A stretch of DNA of 64,000 nt, from contig JAUXQH010000042.1 of NCBI GenBank assembly GCA_030685065.1, positions 1-64,000 of the forward strand, in the 5' to 3' direction. Shown here piece after piece: positions 47,474 to 62,219 of the stretch. Below the pieces are notes generated by a model. The model made no database searches and was not told the DNA's origin. It saw nothing but the letters and a program-made list of their open reading frames with translations. A program made the position numbers and the translations under genes. Within the stretch, counting starts at the first letter, position 1, and every line of letters begins with the position of its first letter. This DNA is from Pseudomonadota bacterium (lineage in GTDB: Bacteria; Myxococcota_A; UBA796; SXON01).

Positions 47474-50017
47474 CTACGGACAGGCGTCGTTGGGGGCGCC
47501 GGGCGTCCCGTAGTTGCCGGCGAAGTACGAGGTGGTGGCGGTGCACCAATTCCCCGCCGTGTCGTTCGACGTTGCGTCGAGCGTCGCCGGATCGAGCGTG
47601 AGGCTGTACCCCGCGAGGTTGGGGAACGAGGTGGTGTAGGCCACCCGGTCGATCTCGACGCCGTCGTTCGAGAGCACGACCTCGTCGCCGCTGTTGCCCA
47701 TCTGGAGGCTGCCGCCGTACACGTAGTCGGCCACGATGCCGCCGTTGGCCGAGGTCGTGCCGCTGCGCACGAACGTCGCGTAGCGTCCGGGCAGGACCTC
47801 CAGGTCGGTGATCATGTCGAACGTCTCGCCGTCGTCATCCGCGACGGTCCAGCCGCACATCGTGATGAGCGTCGTCGAGGCGTTGTACACCTCGAACCAC
47901 TCGCCGCTCGTATCGAGGACCGTGCCGGTGGGGTCCTTCATGATCTCGGTGATCACCAGCTCGCCGGCGGCCATCACGCCCTCGTCGCACTTCCCGTCAC
48001 AGTCGTTGTCGACGCCGTCACGGAACTCCAGGGCGCCGCCATACACGAGCACGTTGGTGTCATCACAGTCGTCTTCCAACGTCCAACCGTCCCCGTCCTG
48101 ATCGTCGTCGTTGCCGTCACAATCGTCATCGACGCCGTCGTACCAGGTCTCCGGCTCGCCGGGGTTGATGTTGGGCTCGAGGTCGTCGCAGTCGTCCGCG
48201 ATGCCGTAGCCGTCGGCGTCCTGATCGTCGTCGAAGCCGTCACAATCCTCGTCGACGCCGTTGTACCAGACCTCGGTCGCGCGGGGGTAGGCCGTGGCAT
48301 CCGTGTCGTCACAGTCCACCGTGTAGGGGTATCCGTCCAGGTCCTGGTCGGTGTCGTTGCCGTCACAGTCCTGATCGACGCCGTCGTACCAGACCTCGGC
48401 GGCGGTGGGAGAGCGCCCGGCGTCGGTGTCGTCACAATCGGCGGCGAGCTCCGTGCCGTCCCCGTCCTGGTCCTGGTCGTTCCCGCCGGCGCAGTCCTGG
48501 TCGACGCCGTCGTACCAGACCTCCGGGGCGCCCGGGTAGATGCTCGCGACGGTGTCGTCGCAATCGACATCCACGAGGAAGGTGTCACCGTCCTGGTCGT
48601 CGTCGTTGCCGTCGCAATTCTGGTCGATGTCGTCGTACCAGATCTCCTCCTCGCCGGAGTTCACCAGGGCGTCCGTATCGTCACAGTCCGCCGTGTAGGC
48701 GAGGCCGTCCCCGTCCTGGTCGGTGTCGTTTCCGTCACAGTCCTGGTCGGTGCCGTCGTACCAGATCTCGGGCGTGCCCGGGTTGACCGCGGCGTCCGTG
48801 TCGACGCAATCGTCCGCGCGGAGAAAACCGTCCGCGTCCTGGTCATCGTCTCGGCCGTCACAGTCCTGATCGACGCTGTCGTACCACACCTCGGTCTCGC
48901 CGGGGTTGACCGCCGCGTTCAGGTCGTTGCAGTCATCCGCCAGGTTGTACCCGTCGAGATCCTGATCCTGATCGTTTCCGTCACAGTCGTCGTCGACGCC
49001 GTCGTACCAGGCCTCGATGGCGAGGGGGTTCACCGCGGGATTGGTGTCATCACAGTCATCGGCCAGCACGAACCCGTCGGCGTCCTGATCGTCGTCCGTA
49101 CCGTCACAGTCCTGGTCGACGCCGTCATACCAGAGCTCGCGCGCGTCCGGAGCGATGTCCGCGTTCGTGTCGTCACAATCGCCGTCAAGCTCGGTCCAGC
49201 CGTCGCCGTCGTCGTCGGACAGCTCCGTCTGGTCGTCCACCAAGCCGTTGCAGTCATTGTCGGCGCCGTCCGCCACCTCGACGCCGCCGGGGTAGGTCGT
49301 GGGGTCACCGTCGTCACAGTCGCCATCACAGGTGGTGACATCGTCCACGTCGGCGTCGAGGCACGGGTCGACCTCGATGGTCACCCCGCACACGTCCACC
49401 GCGCCGCGGGGGTCGGTCACGGTGAGCGTGAGGAGGTGGCTGCCGCCGGTGAGGGTCAGCGCGCTGGTGGTGACGGTGCCGCTCGACGCGGGCGAGCCGG
49501 TCCACAACACGCCGTCGATGTCGCTCGCGAGGACCGCCTCGAGGTCGGCGGCGTCCGTCTCGCCGTCGGACGCGTGGGCGAGGAACGGGATGGCGTCGTC
49601 GGTCTCGAAGGTGTCGCCCGCGGAGGGGGAGTCGATCTCGCACGACGGGATCGTGTTGACCGCGGGCAGGATGCGCACCTGCGCCTCGGCGGCCTGGCCG
49701 TTCCTGTCGATCACGGAGACGCCGATCGTCTGCGTGGTGCCCGTGAGCGGGAGCGAGAGGCCGAGGTTCCCGCCCGGGCAGGTCTCGGGCGTGCTGCCGT
49801 CGGACTCCCACAGCACCCCATCCACGCTGCTCTGGACGAGGATCTGGAGCTCGTCGATCCGATCCTCGTCGTCGATCTGCGCGCAGAACGTGACCGCGCC
49901 CGTCGGATCGAACGCGGCGTTGTCGAGCGGCGTGATGATCTCGACCGTGGGCGGCTTGTCGGACGAGCCGAGCGTCGATTCGTTGCACGCGGCGAGCGTG
50001 AGGAGCGCGACGAGCAT
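47474..50017 (-). CDS. MopE-repeat lipoprotein with C-terminal lamin-tail domain
   Basis: 847 residues. ATG at 50017 has AGGAG 6 nt upstream and gives a signal with lipobox (LVALLTLAAC). Two Ig-like/PKD-like domains (residues ~25-215) come first, then about eleven ~37-residue MopE-type repeats (consensus CDDTDAxVxPGxxEVWYDGVDQDCDG, shown in overview), Asp-rich and surely Ca-binding. The C-terminal ~160 residues form a lamin-tail domain (LVITEIMKDPTG, SGEWFEVYNAS, LCGWTVADDDGE-like, LPGRYATFVRSG, AGYSLTLDP). A secreted, calcium-stabilised adhesin or matrix protein is likely. It heads a short operon with the flavoprotein gene. Confidence 0.88.
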   Translation of the reverse strand: MLVALLTLAACNESTLGSSDKPPTVEIITPLDNAAFDPTGAVTFCAQIDDEDRIDELQILVQSSVDGVLWESDGSTPETCPGGNLGLSLPLTGTTQTIGVSVIDRNGQAAEAQVRILPAVNTIPSCEIDSPSAGDTFETDDAIPFLAHASDGETDAADLEAVLASDIDGVLWTGSPASSGTVTTSALTLTGGSHLLTLTVTDPRGAVDVCGVTIEVDPCLDADVDDVTTCDGDCDDGDPTTYPGGVEVADGADNDCNGLVDDQTELSDDDGDGWTELDGDCDDTNADIAPDARELWYDGVDQDCDGTDDDQDADGFVLADDCDDTNPAVNPLAIEAWYDGVDDDCDGNDQDQDLDGYNLADDCNDLNAAVNPGETEVWYDSVDQDCDGRDDDQDADGFLRADDCVDTDAAVNPGTPEIWYDGTDQDCDGNDTDQDGDGLAYTADCDDTDALVNSGEEEIWYDDIDQNCDGNDDDQDGDTFLVDVDCDDTVASIYPGAPEVWYDGVDQDCAGGNDQDQDGDGTELAADCDDTDAGRSPTAAEVWYDGVDQDCDGNDTDQDLDGYPYTVDCDDTDATAYPRATEVWYNGVDEDCDGFDDDQDADGYGIADDCDDLEPNINPGEPETWYDGVDDDCDGNDDDQDGDGWTLEDDCDDTNVLVYGGALEFRDGVDNDCDGKCDEGVMAAGELVITEIMKDPTGTVLDTSGEWFEVYNASTTLITMCGWTVADDDGETFDMITDLEVLPGRYATFVRSGTTSANGGIVADYVYGGSLQMGNSGDEVVLSNDGVEIDRVAYTTSFPNLAGYSLTLDPATLDATSNDTAGNWCTATTSYFAGNYGTPGAPNDACP
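47980..49290. repeat. about eleven tandem ~111-bp MopE-repeat units
   Basis: Within the 47474-50017 gene, units of about 37 codons recur; nine have the WYD (or WYN) core and the first and last are diverged. The units carry GTCGTACCAGACCTCG-like stretches on the plus strand with moderate variation. Such arrays can change length by recombination. Confidence 0.85.
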
Positions 50018-50129
50018 GGGGCCTCTCCTGGGGGCGGGGCCCTCTATGATGCGCGGGCGGGAGCACAAGCCGCCAGCCGTTCGAGCGGTTGAGTGTTTTA
50101 GGATCCGTTGACGGACGGCCCTCGGATCG

Positions 50130-50390
50130 TCACTTCCGGTCTGGCTTGCCGCCCGCGACGGGCTGGGGCGCGCTCGGCTCGTTCAGCGGCTGGGGTTCCC
50201 GCGGGGGCGCGATCGGGATCTTGCCGCCGCGCGCGCTCTCGAGCGTACCGGAGCTCGCGGGGCCGAGCCCGGGCGGAACGACCGGGTTGTCGAGCTCGCC
50301 GCTTCCCGCGGGGCCGAGATCGGGCGGAGCGACCGGGTTGTCGAGCTCGCCGCTTCCCGCGGGGCCGAGATCGGGGGGTCGGGTGGACAT
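50130..50390 (-). CDS. small Pro-rich protein with three 17-residue repeats
   Basis: 86 residues from ATG at 50390, with a strong GGAGG 6 nt upstream, to TGA at 50130. It holds two near-identical copies of PPDLGPAGSGELDNPV and a diverged third (PPGLGPASSGTLESA), then a Pro-rich tail (IAPPREPQPLNEPSAP). No signal peptide or membrane segment. The DNA repeat is 51 bp, with accggg blocks at 50281 and 50332. The family is not known. It is divergent from thpR. Disordered composition makes annotation uncertain, but the start site is convincing. Confidence 0.6.
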   Translation of the reverse strand: MSTRPPDLGPAGSGELDNPVAPPDLGPAGSGELDNPVVPPGLGPASSGTLESARGGKIPIAPPREPQPLNEPSAPQPVAGGKPDRK

Positions 50391-50535
50391 GGCTTCCTCC
50401 ATCGGGAGAGGTGCGCACATGCGCCCATCGGGCGCCCCCGTCATGGTTAGGATTTGGAGGAACGCGGTCACGCCGCGTCGCCGCCGCCTGGTCCGCCACG
50501 AGCCGTCCGCCACGAGCCCCGTCCGCCCCGAGCCA

Positions 50536-51090
50536 ATGCGCATCTTCTTCGCCATCCCCCTCCCCGAGCCCGCCCTGGACGCGGTGGCGGAGGCGCTGGC
50601 CCCGATCCGGAACGGGGCCCTCCCGAGCGGCAGCCGGGCCATCGGATGGACGCGCCGCAACCACCTTCACCTGACGCTCCGCTTCCTCGGCGAGGTCGAG
50701 GAGGCGAGGATCGAGGCCGTGGGGGACGCGGTGGCCCCCTGGGTTCGCCGGCTGCCGCCGCCCCGCGTGCGCCTGGTCGGCGGGGGGGTGTTCCCCGATG
50801 CCCGCCACCCCAAGGTGTTGTGGATCGGGGCGGAGGCGGCGCTGGGGCCGGTCGTCTCCGCGATGGAGGGGGCCCTCTCTCGGCTCGGGTTTGCGCCCGA
50901 GGGCCGCGCGTTCATCCCGCACCTGACGGTGGGCCGGGTGAGGGACGGCCGGGTGGACCGCGTGCTGGATGCCCTGCGCGACCTCGGAGAGGTCACGACG
51001 TTCTCGCCCGAGTCCGTGGTCCTCTACGAGAGCCGGCCGGCGCCCGAAGGGGTGCGGTACGTGGCGCTTCGGACGTTTCGGGTGGAGTGA
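50536..51090 (+). CDS. thpR: RNA 2',3'-cyclic phosphodiesterase
   Basis: A 184-residue 2H phosphoesterase. Both HxTx catalytic motifs are present: NHLHLTLRFLG and IPHLTVGRVRDG. The start MRIFFAIPLPEPA is typical of the ThpR/LigT family. These enzymes hydrolyse 2',3'-cyclic phosphates on RNA ends; they were first described as 2'-5' RNA ligases. The long frame upstream is non-coding because the family begins at ATG 50536. Confidence 0.92.
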   Translation: MRIFFAIPLPEPALDAVAEALAPIRNGALPSGSRAIGWTRRNHLHLTLRFLGEVEEARIEAVGDAVAPWVRRLPPPRVRLVGGGVFPDARHPKVLWIGAEAALGPVVSAMEGALSRLGFAPEGRAFIPHLTVGRVRDGRVDRVLDALRDLGEVTTFSPESVVLYESRPAPEGVRYVALRTFRVE

Positions 51091-51114
51091 GGGGTGTGGG
51101 CCGAGTGATCGGGG

Positions 51115-51561
51115 CTACATCACCAACAAGCGAACCATGTCCGCACCCATCACCAGCGTGACGAGGCCACCGAGGGCAAACGCCGCGGTGCGCCAGGGCT
51201 GCATCTCCCGGAGGTAGACCACCGAGTGGATGAGCCGGAAGGCCGTGAAGCTGCCGAAGAGGACCGCGGCCATGGTCGGGGACGCGCCGAGCAGCACGTA
51301 GACGAGGCCGATAGCAAGAAAAGGAAGGTTGTTCGCCGCGGCGTTGTTGTACGCGCGAATGACGCGCGCGACCGCCGCCGGATCGGCCTCGCGCACGGCC
51401 GCGCCCTTGGACACGGTCAGCGCATCCTCGGGATTGACACAGGTCTTGGTGCCGGCGCGCACCCCGCCGCTGTAGCCCCAGAGCGCCAGGACGTTGAAGC
51501 AGAGCAGGATCGTCGTGATCGCGTACGCGGTGAAGGCGGGGTTCGAGGACAGATCGTTCAC
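51115..51561 (-). CDS. MAPEG family membrane protein (MGST1-like)
   Basis: A 148-residue protein with four hydrophobic helices. RAYNNAAANNLPFLAIGLVY and RLIHSVVYLREMQPWRT match the glutathione-binding helices of microsomal glutathione S-transferase 1 (the Asn-rich and the Arg/Tyr motifs). It may conjugate glutathione to hydrophobic compounds. GTG at 51561 fits the usual family length; the frame to 51657 adds an unlike N-terminus. Confidence 0.87.
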   Translation of the reverse strand: MNDLSSNPAFTAYAITTILLCFNVLALWGYSGGVRAGTKTCVNPEDALTVSKGAAVREADPAAVARVIRAYNNAAANNLPFLAIGLVYVLLGASPTMAAVLFGSFTAFRLIHSVVYLREMQPWRTAAFALGGLVTLVMGADMVRLLVM

Positions 51562-51707
51562 GCGGAATCCGGGGGTGCCGGAGCCTACCACGCCGAATCG
51601 AGCGCACAGGGCGAACGCAACCGACCGTTGCGGCCGGGAACGAGCCTGCAACCTCACTCATTTAGCCTTATGAAAGGTGGGGCCCCCATGGCCCCCGGAG
51701 GCGAGAG

Positions 51708-53486
51708 ATGGCGGGAACGCTCCCGATCGAGGATCTCGGGCTCATCGGTAATTGTCAGATCTCGGCCCTGGTGGCGAGGGACGGGACGATCCCCTGGTGC
51801 TGCCTCCCCCGGTTCGACTCGGAGCCGGTCTTCGGGTCGCTCCTGGACGCGGAGCACGGCGGCAGCTTTGGCGTGACACCCACGGCGGGAGAGAAGGGCA
51901 CGCAAGCCTACCTGCCCAACACCAACGTGCTCGAGACCACGTTCCAGACCTCGGACGGCACGTTTCGCGTCATCGACTTCGCGCCGCGCTATTTCCACCA
52001 CGACCGCCCCTATCGTCCCACGCAAATCGTCCGCATCGTCGAGCCGCTCGAAGGGACGCCGCGCATCCGGGCGTGGTGCGAGCCCATCATGGGCTGGTCG
52101 AAGGAGCGCCCGCACAAGCGATACGGAAGCACGCACGTCCGCTATCTGGGCTATCCGGCGCCTCTTCGGCTCACGACGGACATCCCCCTCTCCTACATGG
52201 ACGGCCGCGGCTTCTCGCTCACGGGCCGCCGGCACCTGGTGCTCTCGTGGGGCAAGCCGGTCCTCGAACCGCTCGCGTCCATGTGCTCCAGCGCCCTCGG
52301 TGACACCGTTCGCTATTGGCAGGGCTGGGTGAAGCACTGCAACATGCCCTCGCTGTACCAGAACGAGGTCATCCGCTCCGCCCTCACGCTCAAGCTCCAC
52401 TGCTTCGAGGACACCGGGGCGATCGTCGCGGCGATGACGACGTCGATCCCGGAGTCGCCGGACGCGAGCGGCCGCACCTGGGACTATCGATACTGCTGGC
52501 TGCGCGACGCCTACTACGTCCTCGCGGCGCTGCGGCGCCTCGGCCACTTCGAGGAGCGCGAGCGCTTCGTGGAGTACCTGCTCGACATCGCGGGGGGAAA
52601 CCCCTCGCTCGAGCTCTCGCCGCTCTACCGCGTCGACGGCACCTGCGATCTGGAGGAGCAGATCCTCCCGCACTGGCCGGGCTACGAGGGCCACGGCCCG
52701 GTGCGGGTCGGCAACGGCGCGGCGCGGCAGCGGCAGAACGACATCTACGGCGAGATGGTGCTGGCGCTCGCGCCCGTGTTCCTCGACCAACGCTTCCGCC
52801 AGGAGCAGACGCCCCACGCGCTCCAGCTCCTCCGACGGCTGACCGACCGCGCCATCGCGGTGGCGGGCACGCCGGACGCGGGGATCTGGGAGCACCGCAC
52901 GGAGCCTCGCCCGCAGACCTTCTCGTCGCTGATGTGCTGGGCCGCGGCGGATCGCATGGCGAAGGTCGCGGCGCGACACCTGCCCGACATCGCGAATTCC
53001 TACATCCAGGCCGCGACCCGCATCAAGGACGAGCTGATCGAGCGGGCCTGGAACCCCAACGTCGGCAGCCTGGTCGCCACGTTCGGGGGCGCGGACATCG
53101 ACGCCGCCTTGCTCCAGGCGTCGAGCCTGCGCCTGCTCCCGGAGAACGACCCCCGCCTCCACGGCACGATCGACACCCTGCGGCGCGACCTCGCCACGGG
53201 CGACTGGATGTACCGCTACCGCGACGACGACGGGTTCGGAAAGCCCACCGTGGGCTTCATCATCTGCACGTTCTGGCTCGTCGAGGCGCTCGCGATGGCG
53301 GGGCGCGCCGACGAGGCCCGGGATGTGCTCGACCGCGCGCGCGCTGCCCTCTCGCCGCTGGGGTTGTTGTCCGAGGACTACGAGGTGGCGACCGGACGCA
53401 TGTGGGGCAATTTCCCACAGGCCTACTCGCACGTCGGCCTGATCCACGCCGCGTTCTCGGCGTCTCCGCGGTGGTCGGACCTCTGA
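51708..53486 (+). CDS. GH15 family glycoside hydrolase (glucoamylase/trehalase-like)
   Basis: 592 residues. The N-terminal beta-sandwich starts IEDLGLIGNCQISALVARDG. The (alpha/alpha)6 catalytic domain shows WDYRYCWLRDAYYVLAALR, the acid motif EEQILPHWPGYEGHGPVRVGN and YGEMVLALAP, and ends with LLSEDYEVATGRMWGNFPQAYSHVGLI. Members hydrolyse starch ends, dextrins or trehalose. ATG at 51708 has GGAGG 6 nt upstream. No signal peptide, so it is a cytosolic enzyme for storage glycan or trehalose. Confidence 0.93.
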   Translation: MAGTLPIEDLGLIGNCQISALVARDGTIPWCCLPRFDSEPVFGSLLDAEHGGSFGVTPTAGEKGTQAYLPNTNVLETTFQTSDGTFRVIDFAPRYFHHDRPYRPTQIVRIVEPLEGTPRIRAWCEPIMGWSKERPHKRYGSTHVRYLGYPAPLRLTTDIPLSYMDGRGFSLTGRRHLVLSWGKPVLEPLASMCSSALGDTVRYWQGWVKHCNMPSLYQNEVIRSALTLKLHCFEDTGAIVAAMTTSIPESPDASGRTWDYRYCWLRDAYYVLAALRRLGHFEERERFVEYLLDIAGGNPSLELSPLYRVDGTCDLEEQILPHWPGYEGHGPVRVGNGAARQRQNDIYGEMVLALAPVFLDQRFRQEQTPHALQLLRRLTDRAIAVAGTPDAGIWEHRTEPRPQTFSSLMCWAAADRMAKVAARHLPDIANSYIQAATRIKDELIERAWNPNVGSLVATFGGADIDAALLQASSLRLLPENDPRLHGTIDTLRRDLATGDWMYRYRDDDGFGKPTVGFIICTFWLVEALAMAGRADEARDVLDRARAALSPLGLLSEDYEVATGRMWGNFPQAYSHVGLIHAAFSASPRWSDL

Positions 53487-53537
53487 CCGAGGGCGGCGCT
53501 CCGCGCGTCCGGCGCCGCGTGGGTTACGCGGCGTCCC

Positions 53538-54251
53538 ATGCCGAAGCTCCTCGTCCAGTTCGACCAGCAGCGCAACCTCGTGTTCCGGCTCCCGGACGGA
53601 GAAACCGTGATCGGACGCGGCGAGGAGGCGAACCTGATCCTCCCCAACGTCTCGGTGAGCCGTCGCCACGCGCGAATCGTCGTCAGGGGCGGGGCCGCCG
53701 TACTGGAGGACCTCGAGAGTCAGAACGGCACGCTGGTCAACACCGTGCCCGCCACCCGCCAGCCGCTCAAATCGAAGGACGTGATCAAGCTCGGCCGCTT
53801 CACGCTCGTGTTTCTCGGCGATGGTAGCGACGATCGCTTCTTCGACGGGCGTTGTGTGGACTACCTGGCCCCCTACACACCCGGTGGGCCGGTGGTGCAG
53901 GGCGTCGACGAGACCTTCGTCATGTCGAAGGAGTCCCTCAAGGCGTTCGCCGCGAAGCCGCCCCTGTCGGAGACCGGCCGCATCGTGAGCGAGCGGGACC
54001 GCCGCCGGTTCTGGTTCCCCGAGGATCGCACCCTGACGTTCGGCGCGGGCGCGATGGTGGACACCCCCGCCTGGTACGTGTTCGGGACCGCGGCCGAGAT
54101 CCGTTGGGACGGGACGTGTCACAGCGTGTGGAAGCGCTCGTTCTGGGTGCCGCTCAGCGTGAACGGGCAGAGCGTGACCGCGCGGCCGCTCAAAGTGGGC
54201 GATCGAATCGTGATCGCCAACAGTCGGTTTCGCTACGAGAGCGAGGGTTGA
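53538..54251 (+). CDS. FHA-domain protein
   Basis: A 237-residue cytosolic protein. Residues ~20-90 form an FHA phosphothreonine-binding domain with the core GRGEEANLILPNVSVSRRHA and SQNGTLVN, so the binding Arg/Ser/Asn residues are present. The C-terminal ~100 residues look like a second, degenerate FHA-type beta sandwich (VPLSVNGQSV, LKVGDRIVI). It is 5 bp upstream of the arylsulfotransferase-like lipoprotein gene. Confidence 0.87.
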   Translation: MPKLLVQFDQQRNLVFRLPDGETVIGRGEEANLILPNVSVSRRHARIVVRGGAAVLEDLESQNGTLVNTVPATRQPLKSKDVIKLGRFTLVFLGDGSDDRFFDGRCVDYLAPYTPGGPVVQGVDETFVMSKESLKAFAAKPPLSETGRIVSERDRRRFWFPEDRTLTFGAGAMVDTPAWYVFGTAAEIRWDGTCHSVWKRSFWVPLSVNGQSVTARPLKVGDRIVIANSRFRYESEG

Positions 54252-54256
54252 GCACC

Positions 54257-55666
54257 ATGTCTCTTCAGCCATGTTGCCGTGTCCTCCTCTTCGGCGTCTC
54301 CGCGCTCGTCCTGGGGTGTACCGCGCCCGCCGATGGGGCCAAGACCGACTCCGATTCGGACACCGGGGCCCCCGACGACACCGGCACAGGCGACACCGAC
54401 ACCGCGGGCGACACGAGCACCCTCCCCACGGTCGCCTTCTCCGACCTCACGATCACCGCGGACCCCGACGTCCCCACGATCCTGACCGTCACCTGGACGA
54501 CCGACCCCGCCACGACCGGTTTCGTGGCCTTCGGCGAGACCACGGCCTACGGCGGCTCCACCGCGCCGGAGCCCGCCCCCACCACGGCCCACTCGGCGGT
54601 GGTGCACGGCCTCGCGGCGGCCACCACCTGGCACCTGCGCCCGATGGGGGACGGCGAGGGCGGCCTGGACCAGGTGTGGACCACCGCGGCCGCCCCGAGC
54701 GCGCTCCCGATCTTGTCGGTCTCCGGCGATCCCGCGGCGTTGGGCGGCTACCTCCTCCTCCCGATCACCGGCGCGACCTACGCGGTGGCCATCGTGGACG
54801 GCCAGGGCCGCTACGTGTGGTGGCACGAGGCCGAGGAGGGCTACCTGGTGACCCGCGCGGTCCTCTCGCGGGACGGCGCATCGGTGATCTACACGCAGGT
54901 CGCCACGCAGGACTACGGCCCCGACGGCCACCTGGTGCGGGTTCCCCTCGACGGAGGCGAGCCGACCATCCTCGAGGTGCCCTACCTGACGCACGACTTC
55001 GTGGAGCTCCCGGACGGCACCCTCGCCTGCCTCACCAAGGATCTCCGGGACAACGTCGTCGGTGACCGCATCGTCGAGTACGCGCCGGACGGCACCCGGA
55101 GCGTGGTGTGGAGCGCGTTCGACTACTTCGATCCCGCGGCGTACGAGATCGACGAGAGCGACGGCACCTGGACCCACGCCAACGCCCTCGACTACGACGA
55201 GGCCGAGGACGCCTGGTACATCTCGCTGCGCAACCTCGACACGATCCTCAAATCGGATCGCGCCTCGCGGCAGCTCCTCTGGCGCCTGATGCCCGACGAG
55301 CCCAACTTCCGGTACGTCGGCGGCGCCACGCCCACCGAGAACCAACACCAGTTCGAGCTCCTGCCCGACGGCGGCCTGCTGGTGTTCGACAACGGGGGCG
55401 AGTCCACCGGGTCGTCCCGGGTGGTCGAGTACGCGCTGGACGAGACCGCCAACACCGCGACCGAGGCGTGGAGCTACAGCGCCACCCCCCCGCTGTACGT
55501 CTACGCGCTGGGCGATGTGGACCGCCTCGAAGACGACCGCACCCTCGTCACCTGGTCGACCGCCGGGCTCGTCCAGGTGGTGGAGGCCGACGGGACGGAG
55601 GTCTGGCGGCTCGGCGTCGAGCTCGGCCACGTGTTCGGCTACACGGAGCGCCTGACCGGGTTCTGA
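54257..55666 (+). CDS. arylsulfotransferase-family (ASST) lipoprotein
   Basis: A 469-residue lipoprotein (signal SALVLGC) with an Asp/Thr-rich linker (DTGTGDTDTAGDT). A fibronectin-like beta domain (residues ~60-155) precedes a six-bladed propeller with WTHANALDYDEAEDAWYISL and HQFELLPDGGLLVFDNG. The His of the first motif corresponds to the catalytic His region of bacterial arylsulfotransferases. It would transfer sulfate between phenolic compounds outside the cytoplasm, if active. Coupled to the FHA gene. Confidence 0.8.
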   Translation: MSLQPCCRVLLFGVSALVLGCTAPADGAKTDSDSDTGAPDDTGTGDTDTAGDTSTLPTVAFSDLTITADPDVPTILTVTWTTDPATTGFVAFGETTAYGGSTAPEPAPTTAHSAVVHGLAAATTWHLRPMGDGEGGLDQVWTTAAAPSALPILSVSGDPAALGGYLLLPITGATYAVAIVDGQGRYVWWHEAEEGYLVTRAVLSRDGASVIYTQVATQDYGPDGHLVRVPLDGGEPTILEVPYLTHDFVELPDGTLACLTKDLRDNVVGDRIVEYAPDGTRSVVWSAFDYFDPAAYEIDESDGTWTHANALDYDEAEDAWYISLRNLDTILKSDRASRQLLWRLMPDEPNFRYVGGATPTENQHQFELLPDGGLLVFDNGGESTGSSRVVEYALDETANTATEAWSYSATPPLYVYALGDVDRLEDDRTLVTWSTAGLVQVVEADGTEVWRLGVELGHVFGYTERLTGF

Positions 55667-55692
55667 CCGGGCTCGGAGGGCTACTTGGAGGG

Positions 55693-59325
<3,633 letters not shown>

Positions 59326-59419
59326 GGACACCCAGCGGAGAGGCGGGCGGGGCGTTCGGCGGCCCGGTAGTGAGGGCCGCACCGGAGGGGCCGCCTCGAG
59401 CTGTCCGCGGGGCGGGCCC

Positions 59420-59899
59420 TCAGTCCCGCTTGCGCGCCTTCCGCGTGAGCCCGTTCAGGAAGGCGTGCAACAGCTCGTCGTCGCACTCCCGGTAGTGCTT
59501 GTGGCCCGCGTTGCGGAACAGGCACCTCAGGTGGGGCCGGGTCACCGTTCCGTCGCCTTGCTCGATCGCGGCGAGCACGTCCTCCTCCTTGAGGTCGAGC
59601 GCGATCCGGAGCTTCTTCAGGACGTCATTGTGCGTCAGCGGCGTGGGGGTCGACGCGGACGAGTCCCCGCGATCCGGCGAGGTTCTCGGGCCGCGCCGGT
59701 CGAGGATCAGCGTGTCGAGAAACCGCTCCAACCGATCACTCGGCAATGCGACGAAGCCGGGCTGGCCGTCCTTCAAGAGGAACGCGGTCAGCTCGTCGGG
59801 CGTGACCGTGTCGCCGGCGCGCGCGAACATCTCGATCACGAGGGCGTCATCGAGGTCGAGCAGGAATCGCAGGCGCCGGAGGACGTCGTTGTAGTTCAT
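59420..59899 (-). CDS. yehS: DUF1456 family protein (YehS-like)
   Basis: A 159-residue cytosolic protein with the two-copy family pattern: [21 protein letters not shown] at the start and [21 protein letters not shown] in the second half, each followed by an acidic-polar helix. ATG at 59899 begins the conserved motif. Function is unknown across the family. It lies 94 bp upstream of the giant fusion gene on the same strand. Confidence 0.9.
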   Translation of the reverse strand: MNYNDVLRRLRFLLDLDDALVIEMFARAGDTVTPDELTAFLLKDGQPGFVALPSDRLERFLDTLILDRRGPRTSPDRGDSSASTPTPLTHNDVLKKLRIALDLKEEDVLAAIEQGDGTVTRPHLRCLFRNAGHKHYRECDDELLHAFLNGLTRKARKRD

Positions 59900-60008
59900 G
59901 GGCCAGCTCACGGGGTTTGCGGGGCGGCCCTATCACGGGGGCGAGCGGCCCCCACAATCCGCTTGAGTTCCCCCGGCGCCAACCGATTGCAGGCGGATGA
60001 GGAGCTGC

Positions 60009-62207
<2,199 letters not shown>

Positions 62208-62219
62208 GTCCTGCCGCTC

